A stretch of DNA of 13,623 nt, taken from Nitrospina sp. Its GTDB lineage: Bacteria > Nitrospinota > Nitrospinia > Nitrospinales > VA-1. The position numbers and the translations under genes are program-made. The stretch is taken from contig JABJCF010000291.1 of the NCBI GenBank assembly GCA_018665625.1, forward strand, positions 1-13,623, written 5' to 3'. The notes beneath the pieces were generated by a model, which saw only the letters and a list, made by a program, of their open reading frames with translations, made no database searches and was not told where the DNA came from. Each line of letters starts with the position of its first letter. Position 1 is the stretch's first letter. Shown here piece after piece: positions 7,630 through 13,623 of the stretch.

Positions 7630-9225
7630 TCAGGCAGAGGGAAGTTCTCCTGGCGGGACTTCTTCTTCCTCATCATCGTCAAAGAAGTCATCCTCATCGT
7701 CATCACCGATCAGCATATTTTCATCTTCAACAACAAGCTCCTCAAATTCCTCATCAGCTTTTTCTTCTTCTTTCGGGTAAGGCAACTCATCCCATATAAC
7801 AACTCGCGAATTTCCTCGGTCCGCAATGAAGAGCTTGAACTTCGGTTGAGGTTCTTCTTCTTCTCCTTCTTCCGTTGGGGCTAAAGAAGTTTCGTCGTCA
7901 TCATCATCGTCATCTGGCATTGGAATTTCACGAAGGCCTTCTTCTTCTTCCTCTTCTTCAATTAACAACAAGCCAAACGGATCATCCAGAGTGCTAGCCG
8001 TGGCTTCACCTTCCACACCGCGATTCCCTTTGTTGTCATTAAAACTGGTTTGCCCAATTACCAAGTCTGGAAGTTGGCCGTTCTCGGTTGGCACTTCTTT
8101 CCAATATAAAACCCGGTTGTTTCCCGTATCAGAAACGAACAATCCCATTTCTCCACACACTACGTCAGTGGGGAAATACAAACCTTCCTGACAAGCACGT
8201 TTGGCTCCTCTTCCAGAGTTAGGTTCTCGACTCAAGAAATCCTTCTGTCCGATAACCACATCTGCAGCCACGCCTGTTTCACGGGGAAGTTTGTTCCAGA
8301 TCAATATCCGGTGATTGCCTTGATCAACCACAAAGACTCTCTCGTTTTCAGCATCGAAGAAAACGCCTGTTGGGAAGCTGAGCGTATCCGCCCCAACGTT
8401 ATCAAACTCACCTTGATTCGGCCAACGCTCGTCCATACCTCGTTGCCCCAAAGACACATCGGCATTCCAGCCATCACTGAAAGGAATTTTATTCCACAGC
8501 AAAACACGATGATTATCTTTATCCGCAACAAAAATATGCTGATCATCAGTGGAGTTGATTCCCATTGGGAAAAACAAAGAACCCGATCCAACAAAACCCC
8601 GCCTGTTGGCTTCATTATCATCCAGGTTATCTTGCCCCAACACCAAGCTGGGAGCTTCACCATCTTCGGAAGGAATTCCTGACCAGCGAAGAACACGATG
8701 GTTGCCACTATCAACCACATAAAGCTTTCCATCGATTACCTGGATTCCGGCCGGCTGGGAAAGTGTATCTTCCTCAGCTTTACTAATAGTGAACCCATCC
8801 AGAGATTCATCACCCAAACCTGAAGTCATTTCATCCAGAGTGGTGGTCATTCCTCGATTTTCCAGGCAGTCGGCAAAATCTTCCTGCCCTAAAACCAGAG
8901 AACAAGGTTCGCCGTTTTCTTCAGGAAACTGTTCCCATATCACAACGCGATGGTTTCCGCGATCCGCAACAAACAGCATATCGCCAAATTTCGTTACATA
9001 CTGAGGTTCACTTAAAGTATTGTCACCAGGGTCATCCGCACCCCTGTTAGACTGGGTCATAGAAAAATCGCCCTGCCCGATGACCATGAATGCGCCAGTT
9101 TCTTTAACCTCCTCTACAACCGCCTCTTCGGCTTCATCCATTTCATCAAGGTCCAACTCATCATCTTCAGAAACACTTAGTGAATCTTCAGACTCTGTCT
9201 CTTCCATTTCCTTTTCTTCTGACAT
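7630..9225 (-). CDS. Highly acidic NHL-repeat beta-propeller protein
   Basis: This 531-residue protein carries six NHL blades. Their core motifs are VADRGNHRVVIW (about 86-97), VVDSGNHRVLRW, VADKDNHRVLLW, VVDQGNHRILIW, VSDTGNNRVLYW and IADRGNSRVVIW (about 467-478). Most blades are joined by a V-x-GQ-x-D/x-F segment. NHL propellers are usually protein- or ligand-binding platforms. The N-terminal 43 residues are Glu/Asp-rich. The sixth blade is split by an acidic insertion at about 422-462, with runs of E and D, and a further acidic tail ends the protein. I chose ATG at 9225 over an upstream ATG at 9276 because GGAG lies at the right distance before it. Neither start gives a signal peptide, so it is predicted to be cytoplasmic. 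The gene lies 163 bases after the cytochrome gene and ends at the terminator at 7550-7585. Function unknown. Confidence 0.85.
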   Translation of the reverse strand: MSEEKEMEETESEDSLSVSEDDELDLDEMDEAEEAVVEEVKETGAFMVIGQGDFSMTQSNRGADDPGDNTLSEPQYVTKFGDMLFVADRGNHRVVIWEQFPEENGEPCSLVLGQEDFADCLENRGMTTTLDEMTSGLGDESLDGFTISKAEEDTLSQPAGIQVIDGKLYVVDSGNHRVLRWSGIPSEDGEAPSLVLGQDNLDDNEANRRGFVGSGSLFFPMGINSTDDQHIFVADKDNHRVLLWNKIPFSDGWNADVSLGQRGMDERWPNQGEFDNVGADTLSFPTGVFFDAENERVFVVDQGNHRILIWNKLPRETGVAADVVIGQKDFLSREPNSGRGAKRACQEGLYFPTDVVCGEMGLFVSDTGNNRVLYWKEVPTENGQLPDLVIGQTSFNDNKGNRGVEGEATASTLDDPFGLLLIEEEEEEEGLREIPMPDDDDDDDETSLAPTEEGEEEEPQPKFKLFIADRGNSRVVIWDELPYPKEEEKADEEFEELVVEDENMLIGDDDEDDFFDDDEEEEVPPGELPSA

Positions 9226-9388
9226 GAAACCAATCTCCAAATTATATTTTACGAGTTTTCCAAAAAATTTAACCACCCAGGTTCTGATGGCAATACTTTA
9301 ATCCCATTAAATGGGTTTTATTCTTTATAGCTTGCAACGCTTAAAAAAAATCTTTGTAAAATACCTCGTTCACTAGCAACCGGATTGT

Positions 9389-10981
9389 TTAATTTGCCAG
9401 CTGTGGAACTTTCAACCTTTGCCACATTGAAATTACTTTGCGTCCATTTCGGTCCTGATGCTTTCCATCCCAAACCGCAAATGCAATCAACACCGGAATT
9501 TCCCGCTGAAAACGGATGTCCCATTTATTGATTGTATCCAGAGTGCGGAAAAATACTACACTCCATTTACCCTCTTTCCAAACACCTTTTCCCAGAACAT
9601 TCTGTTTTGTCTGCGGCTGAGGGGTCAAGGTTCCAAAACCTTCCGCATTCAACTCTTCAACGGGCACATCTCTGAATGGATTAAGCGAATCCACCGGATT
9701 GACCTCACCGCCGAAGATCATGGTATCCAGGTCCAATCCCTTAGTCGCGTATTCCAGTTTTTCTTTTGTTTCTATTTCTGTTTGCCAATCTGCCCGCCAC
9801 TGCCAGATATTCACCACTTTGTTACGATTGCCCATACCAAAGAACGGTTCGTTGTGGCCATGCTGGTGCAACAAAACATCACCCAGAGCAAACTGCATCG
9901 CTATAGCATCTTTAAAATCCTGATGCCGACTGGAAGTACGATCAGGCTGTGGGTCTTCCCACTGCAAACGAAATGCAATGCCTTCATCGTTCATTACCGA
10001 TTGAAACTGAATTTCATCGATAGGGTCTCTACGAGCATTGAGCGGAATCGTATGAATATTCTTCGCTTCAATTGAATCCCATAAAGGATTGCCCGGATCC
10101 ATATCAATTTCCTCATCTATAACATGAGTTTTCAGGTCCGTCTCATACTTCGCAGGCTTATGCACTTCCTTATTAATTTTTGACTCGATGAAAGAAGCCA
10201 GATCCCATCGTTCGTCTTCCTTCAGGTGATTGTAAGACTTCATGGGAGTCCCATCAATCCCCGAAGTCAAAATCACAAATAAATCTTTTCTACTAAACCC
10301 GAACTTAAAAGTATTGGGGTCCGTCAGGTCATAAATAAAAACTCGATGGTCCCAAATATCATAGAGCTCATCAGCGATGGGGCCATCTCCCTTCAAATCG
10401 GTGCCATGGCAACGTGAGCATTTCATTTCCTGATAAATGCCCTGTCCCCTTTTAATCGACTCCTCATTGGTTTCAGGCACGGCGCCAATTACAATTGCTT
10501 CTTTAGGCTTTTCCTTTTCAAACCGTTTTGAAAACGACTTGATATATTCAATCACTCCCCAGGTTTCATCTTCCGACAACGCCCCTCCCCATGCAGGCAT
10601 CGATGTTCCCGGTATGCCACGAGTAATGGTTCGATAAATATCTTTATCTTGCGGGAGCGAACCAAAAGGGGTCGTGCGATACTTGAACACCCCTTTTCTA
10701 AAATCTCTTGGCCATGGATAAAGATACGCCATAGCCTTACCGCCGCCGTTCCCATCCTGTCCGTGACAAAACACGCACATATGCTTGTAAACGGTTGCAC
10801 CCAAGCGCAACAAATCCTTTTCGCTTTTGGGTGAATTCCCCGAGTCATTTCCATGTTGAGAATGGGAATAAGCAGGAAGTGGCCCAATGATCAGGGCAAC
10901 CAAAATGAAAAAGAAAAATATATACTTTTTCTTATTAACGGACTCCAATGCCCGGTGTTGATAAAGTGTAAAGTTCTTCAT
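9389..10981 (-). CDS. Exported diheme cytochrome c fused to an ethylbenzene-dehydrogenase-like heme-binding domain (NxrC-like)
   Basis: This is a 530-residue periplasmic electron carrier. A basic segment and hydrophobic core (residues 17-37) form a signal peptide. Cytochrome c domain 1 has CVFCH (69-73) with likely axial Met128 in TSMPAW. Domain 2 has CSRCH (188-192) with likely Met247 in GTPMKSY. Residues 295-527 resemble the heme b-binding gamma subunit fold of ethylbenzene dehydrogenase, dimethylsulfide dehydrogenase and nitrite oxidoreductase (NxrC), with segments such as FGMGNRNKVVNIWQWRADWQ and IAFAVWDGK. It probably passes electrons between a molybdenum enzyme and soluble cytochromes, but no alpha or beta subunit lies in this window. 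The ATG at 10981 overlaps the upstream gene by 47 bases and has a weak ribosome site. TTG at 10948 is an alternative that gives a more typical signal peptide. Confidence 0.85.
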   Translation of the reverse strand: MKNFTLYQHRALESVNKKKYIFFFFILVALIIGPLPAYSHSQHGNDSGNSPKSEKDLLRLGATVYKHMCVFCHGQDGNGGGKAMAYLYPWPRDFRKGVFKYRTTPFGSLPQDKDIYRTITRGIPGTSMPAWGGALSEDETWGVIEYIKSFSKRFEKEKPKEAIVIGAVPETNEESIKRGQGIYQEMKCSRCHGTDLKGDGPIADELYDIWDHRVFIYDLTDPNTFKFGFSRKDLFVILTSGIDGTPMKSYNHLKEDERWDLASFIESKINKEVHKPAKYETDLKTHVIDEEIDMDPGNPLWDSIEAKNIHTIPLNARRDPIDEIQFQSVMNDEGIAFRLQWEDPQPDRTSSRHQDFKDAIAMQFALGDVLLHQHGHNEPFFGMGNRNKVVNIWQWRADWQTEIETKEKLEYATKGLDLDTMIFGGEVNPVDSLNPFRDVPVEELNAEGFGTLTPQPQTKQNVLGKGVWKEGKWSVVFFRTLDTINKWDIRFQREIPVLIAFAVWDGKHQDRNGRKVISMWQRLKVPQLAN

Positions 10982-11435
10982 TGCCGTTTAAACCATCTTC
11001 CGCAATATCGACCCAGATGTCCCGGCAATTGTGCCTATGATCCACCCCTTTACAATAAAAAAGTGGATTCCGGTTTGTAAAATATACAACTGGGTGCGAA
11101 AAAAATACGCTTAATCCATCAAACTTCGCGACCTCAATGGCCTTTTCAATTGTGGTCTCCTCTGTCGAGGCTTTTCGAATTACTTTCCGGATTACCATAT
11201 AATCCAGTTCGCGATCCAAATCCAAATCATAATAGGTCGCAATCAATCCCGGAACACTCAATGATTCCCATCCCCTATAAGAAGGATGTCTCCATCCTGG
11301 CTCTTTAGGGATTTCCAACTCATCTCCGGTTTTTTTTAGTCCGTCAATATCGCCTGATTCGAGACCTTGGCTCGACGCCAAAATTGGCATCGAAATAAAT
11401 GCCAACAACCAAACCAGCAAAAAGGGCAATTTCAC
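10935..11435 (-). CDS. Small exported protein of unknown function, cytochrome partner
   Basis: I do not recognise this 166-residue protein. It begins with a clear signal peptide (KLPFLLVWLLAFISMPILA, residues 2-20; cleavage probable near ILA-SS). The mature part contains YYDLDLDRELDYMVI (68-82), an acidic and aromatic stretch, and a cysteine/histidine segment from C128 to C137 with H133 and H135. This segment could form a disulfide or bind metal; there is no CXXCH heme site. The start is GTG at 11435, supported by GAGG six bases before it. Its last 15 codons overlap the first codons of the cytochrome gene, which points to translational coupling and a shared periplasmic job. A 211-base gap separates it from the STAS gene upstream, with no convincing promoter seen. 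Confidence 0.75.
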   Translation of the reverse strand: MKLPFLLVWLLAFISMPILASSQGLESGDIDGLKKTGDELEIPKEPGWRHPSYRGWESLSVPGLIATYYDLDLDRELDYMVIRKVIRKASTEETTIEKAIEVAKFDGLSVFFSHPVVYFTNRNPLFYCKGVDHRHNCRDIWVDIAEDGLNGNEELYTLSTPGIGVR

Positions 11436-11646
11436 TTGAGACCTCAGATTTTTTGGGAACAGGCGACTGACACCAGCCCTTTATAAATAAGGAACCCTCG
11501 ACCTATAAAAAAAACCTTTCAACCGGACTAAGTAACTGGATGTCACCGATTTTCAAAGGATATTTATAAGCTAACATATTTCAGGTGTCATTCAAACGGG
11601 TAATGTCTAAAGCTAAATAGGAAGATAAAGGGGAAATTCAATCAAC

Positions 11647-12021
11647 TTAGGAGTTTGTTTCCATAGCGGTAACAACATCGGGGTAGATTTCAAACACATC
11701 GTGGAGCTTGGCCAGCTCAAAAACCTCTTTTGGAGCACCGTTCAAACCCGCCAAAACAAACCGACCATCATCCTTAAGCGTTTGAAAACAATGAATAAAT
11801 GCGCTAATGGTAGAGCTGTCAAGGTAGGTGACTTTTTCCAGATTCAGGATGAATTTTTTAAACCCTCTTTCAATATAGGCATCAATAAGGCGGCTTAAAT
11901 CATTTGAATTGTAGATATCCAACTGACCGGCGAGGTCTATGATAATCGTATTATTTTCATCTCGGCAGTCGATATCAATTTTCCCCATCAACCCAAGTAT
12001 TTCTTTATGAATATTTTCCAT
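11647..12021 (-). CDS. STAS-domain protein (anti-sigma factor antagonist type)
   Basis: This 124-residue single-domain STAS protein is of the SpoIIAA/RsbV class. The alternating strands and helices cover residues 15-120, and the loop YLDSSTISAF (66-75) contains the D-S-S signature whose serine is phosphorylated in family members by an anti-sigma kinase. Dephosphorylated, such proteins bind the kinase and release the sigma factor; other STAS proteins act in stressosomes or in lipid and anion transport. No kinase, phosphatase or sigma factor gene is in the window, so its pathway is not known. The N-terminal 13 residues are an extra helix-like stretch. It follows the SxtJ-like gene by 33 bases and is likely on the same transcript. 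AAGGG lies upstream of the ATG at an acceptable distance. Confidence 0.82.
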   Translation of the reverse strand: MENIHKEILGLMGKIDIDCRDENNTIIIDLAGQLDIYNSNDLSRLIDAYIERGFKKFILNLEKVTYLDSSTISAFIHCFQTLKDDGRFVLAGLNGAPKEVFELAKLHDVFEIYPDVVTAMETNS

Positions 12022-12054
12022 GAAAAGCCCTTTTCTAATTAATGGGGATTTATC

Positions 12055-12468
12055 TTAAAACTGTTTCTCATAACGTTTGGGATCTGGGTCGCGGGGTTCA
12101 CAATCCAGCCAATAAGATTCTTTTTCTGGCTCGAACTTTCTTCTTAAGGGATCTTCTCTAAAAATGGAACCTACCATTCGAATTGGGGTAAATACCAAAA
12201 AGTAGGTAAGGCTCAAAATAACCTTGGCATTGAAGTTACCTATAACTTCTGCAAACCGCATCCATTTCTTATGAACAGGAAGAAGTCCTTTAGGAGCAGC
12301 AAGCGCCATTCCGCCAAAAAACAAAATCAAAACACCGAGAACACCGGCAGCGGTGGTCCAGGTTTTATAAAAGAAAATAGCCCCGAAAAACGAGAACACT
12401 CCCGCCATCATCAAACCAAATTGTTTTAACTGTTTTTCTGTCACATCAGATGAGCTCATATTTCCCAA
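12055..12468 (-). CDS. SxtJ-family small membrane protein
   Basis: This 137-residue integral membrane protein has predicted helices at about 17-33, 37-58 and 80-98 and a polar C-terminal tail. The sequence FTPIRMVGSIFREDPLRRKF, followed by a K-E-SYW segment, matches the SxtJ family, named from a gene in the saxitoxin operon but widespread in bacteria and of unknown function. The family often occurs near polysaccharide or signalling genes; this does not imply toxin synthesis. The likely start is TTG at 12468, because GGAG lies seven bases before it. ATG at 12459 (three codons in) is an alternative with a weaker, closer GGGA. It sits 46 bases after phnC and 33 bases before the STAS gene, suggesting one transcript. 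Confidence 0.75.
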   Translation of the reverse strand: MGNMSSSDVTEKQLKQFGLMMAGVFSFFGAIFFYKTWTTAAGVLGVLILFFGGMALAAPKGLLPVHKKWMRFAEVIGNFNAKVILSLTYFLVFTPIRMVGSIFREDPLRRKFEPEKESYWLDCEPRDPDPKRYEKQF

Positions 12469-12514
12469 CTTTTAACTCCAAAATAATTCTAGGCGATTGT
12501 ACGCCAGCAAAAGG

Positions 12515-13252
12515 TCATTGTGAATCGTAAAAAGAGTTGAGCTCGGTTTCGCTAAGATCGGTGGCCGGGCCATCGTAAACAATTTGCCCCTCGTTCAACG
12601 CAATGATACGCGATCCATATTCTCTTGCCAGTGAGGGTAAATGCAGATTGCAGATCACTGCCACGCCATCTCTTTGATTAAATTCTTCCAGCAAATCCAT
12701 AATTTGTTTTGAGGTCGAAGGATCCAGACTCGACACGGGTTCATCGGCAAGGATCAATTGCGGATCTTGCATCAACGCTCTCGCCAACCCAACCCGTTGT
12801 TGTTGACCGCCACTCAGTTTGTCCGCACGATCAAATTCTTTGTCGGCAATCCCCAACCGATCTAAAACTTGTTGAGACTTTTCAACATCGGCCTGGGGAA
12901 ACAAATTCAACATGGAAGCTGCGGTAGAAACTGTCGCCAACCTACCCGCAAGAACATTGGTCTGCACAGAAAAACGCGAAACAAGATTGTATTGCTGGAA
13001 AACCATACCAATTTTTTGTCTCAGTTGCCGCAGTTTGCCGCTGGATGCTCCGGTAATCTCTTCATCATTTAGAAGAACTCTTCCAGAGGTGGGTTCGACA
13101 AGGCGATTGATACAGCGTAACAGGGTCGACTTACCCGACCCGCTTTTTCCCAACACCACAACAAATTCGCCCTCTTCGACTGTTATAGAAATATCTCGCA
13201 GGGCCTCGACCCCTGTTTTATAGGTTTTGCAAAGATGTTCAATTTTTAACAT
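12515..13252 (-). CDS. phnC: Phosphonate/phosphite-type ABC transporter ATP-binding protein PhnC
   Basis: This is the 245-residue cytoplasmic ATPase of a phosphonate-class importer. Walker A is GKSGSGKST (35-43), the Q-loop is FQQYNLV (Q86-Q87), the signature LSGGQQQR (146-153), Walker B ILADEP (167-172) and the switch histidine NLH (204). MVFQQYNLVSRFSVQTNVLAGRL and the LADEP-x-SSLDP stretch are typical of PhnC rather than of other ABC ATPases. All catalytic motifs are intact and the length is normal. The gene overlaps the binding-protein gene by 14 bases, which indicates coupled translation. The permease PhnE does not follow: a SxtJ-like gene comes next, so PhnE must lie beyond the right edge or elsewhere. 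The actual substrate (phosphonate, phosphite, phosphate or other) cannot be read from the ATPase. Confidence 0.9.
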   Translation of the reverse strand: MLKIEHLCKTYKTGVEALRDISITVEEGEFVVVLGKSGSGKSTLLRCINRLVEPTSGRVLLNDEEITGASSGKLRQLRQKIGMVFQQYNLVSRFSVQTNVLAGRLATVSTAASMLNLFPQADVEKSQQVLDRLGIADKEFDRADKLSGGQQQRVGLARALMQDPQLILADEPVSSLDPSTSKQIMDLLEEFNQRDGVAVICNLHLPSLAREYGSRIIALNEGQIVYDGPATDLSETELNSFYDSQ

Positions 13253-13623
13253 CGGTCGATTTTTCTAAATTAAGATTCAATAATCTACCCGCTTCGCGAA
13301 CAGGATCAAATAATCCATCCAAATCCATCAGGCCGCTGATGCCATACAATCGTTTGAGGACTTTGCTACCCTTAGGGCTTCTTGCAATTTTTTTGAGTCC
13401 ATCTCTAAGCTTCACTTTTATATTTTCAGGAAGATCTTTGCGGACAGAAACCGTATCGTTGGGAATTTCTTTAGTGTAGGCAATGACTTTTACCTTTTCA
13501 AACACATCGGGATAAGATTTCGCCACGGCAGCCCGAGAGCCATCGTAAGCAGCACCTCCATCGACCTCACCCTTATATATAGAAAGAACCACCGAATTAT
13601 GAGACCCGGCAAACACGGATTTA
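13239..13623 (-). CDS. PhnD-like phosphonate/phosphite binding protein, C-terminal part (runs off right edge)
   Basis: These 127 C-terminal residues belong to a periplasmic substrate-binding protein of the phosphate/phosphite/phosphonate (PhnD) family; the family is usually about 300 residues, so more than half lies outside the window. The visible part has GSHNSVVLSIYKGEVDGGAA followed by an AYDGSR segment, matching the family region in which a helix and the following strand (V-x-x-G-x-x-DxGA) line the binding cleft, and then the typical IPNDTVSVRKDLPE stretch. The frame is open to the last base. Its stop codon overlaps the phnC start by 14 bases, an order (D before C) different from the common C-D-E order. 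Confidence 0.85.
   Translation of the reverse strand, partial: KSVFAGSHNSVVLSIYKGEVDGGAAYDGSRAAVAKSYPDVFEKVKVIAYTKEIPNDTVSVRKDLPENIKVKLRDGLKKIARSPKGSKVLKRLYGISGLMDLDGLFDPVREAGRLLNLNLEKSTDVKN

Noticed and set aside
8301..8732. 143-codon minus-strand frame inside the NHL gene
   Set aside because: It is in an alternative frame of the repeat-containing gene; the NHL motifs are in the other frame, and repeat periodicity alone explains the open stretch.
9241..9246. Perfect TATAAT on the minus strand just upstream of the NHL gene
   Set aside because: Transcription would start within or after the ribosome binding site (start codon at 9225), and no -35 box is present at the right distance.
9303..9319. 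CCCATTAAATGGG followed by TTTT on the plus strand, terminator-like
   Set aside because: The stem is only five base pairs and no plus-strand gene ends here; on the minus strand, where the genes are, there is no T-run after it.
9458..10075. 205-codon plus-strand open frame opposite the cytochrome gene
   Set aside because: It lies wholly antisense to a well-supported cytochrome with heme motifs, has no ribosome binding site and its translation shows no domain-like pattern.
12055..12468. Suggestion of a saxitoxin-type pathway from the SxtJ similarity
   Set aside because: SxtJ-family proteins are widespread in bacteria that make no toxin, and no saxitoxin biosynthetic enzyme is present in the window.
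12912..13223. Plus-strand frame of 103 codons opposite phnC
   Set aside because: Antisense shadow of an intact ABC ATPase with all catalytic motifs.

Overview
The window is chromosomal DNA of moderate GC from a Gram-negative-type bacterium. The combined evidence is lipoprotein-free exported cytochromes, a periplasmic binding protein gene and a polysaccharide exporter. An exported fusion of two cytochrome c domains with an ethylbenzene-dehydrogenase-like gamma domain, of the kind found in nitrite oxidoreductase and related respiratory enzymes, together with TPR and MidA-like proteins, makes Nitrospinota or a similar lineage a reasonable but unproven guess. No rRNA, tRNA, CRISPR array, insertion sequence or integrase was found.

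Left part (1-4917). An ABC-2 polysaccharide export permease runs off the left edge on the minus strand. It is followed by about 750 bases without a convincing intact gene. Inside this gap are two small symmetrical elements, some protein-like but broken reading frames on the minus strand, and a near-consensus sigma-70 promoter. The promoter's 17-base spacer begins with a run of nine G. It drives rightward into a two-gene unit: an eight-repeat TPR protein and a MidA-like SAM methyltransferase. A separate rightward gene encodes a radical SAM/SPASM-type protein whose N-terminal cysteine motif has unusual spacing.

Right part (4958-13623). Everything here is on the minus strand, so it is read from right to left: the 3' part of a phosphonate/phosphite-type binding protein (phnD-like); its ATPase (phnC), overlapping it by 14 bases; a SxtJ-family membrane protein; a STAS-domain protein; a small exported protein of unknown function; the diheme/gamma-domain cytochrome, overlapping the unknown by 47 bases; a cytoplasmic, extremely acidic NHL beta-propeller; a strong intrinsic terminator; a flavodoxin-fold FMN reductase; and a GT39-type membrane glycosyltransferase that converges on the radical SAM gene.

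How the genes may work together. The exported unknown and the cytochrome look co-translated and are probably one periplasmic redox unit. The NHL protein follows 163 bases later and could be transcribed with them. The terminator behind the NHL gene sits directly against the ribosome binding site of the FMN reductase, so that gene either depends on readthrough or has a promoter inside the NHL gene. The exporter and the GT39 enzyme suggest surface glycan functions nearby but are not contiguous. The most notable items are the G-tract promoter (possible phase variation), the variant radical SAM motif, the acidic NHL propeller, and the cytochrome with its uncharacterised partner.
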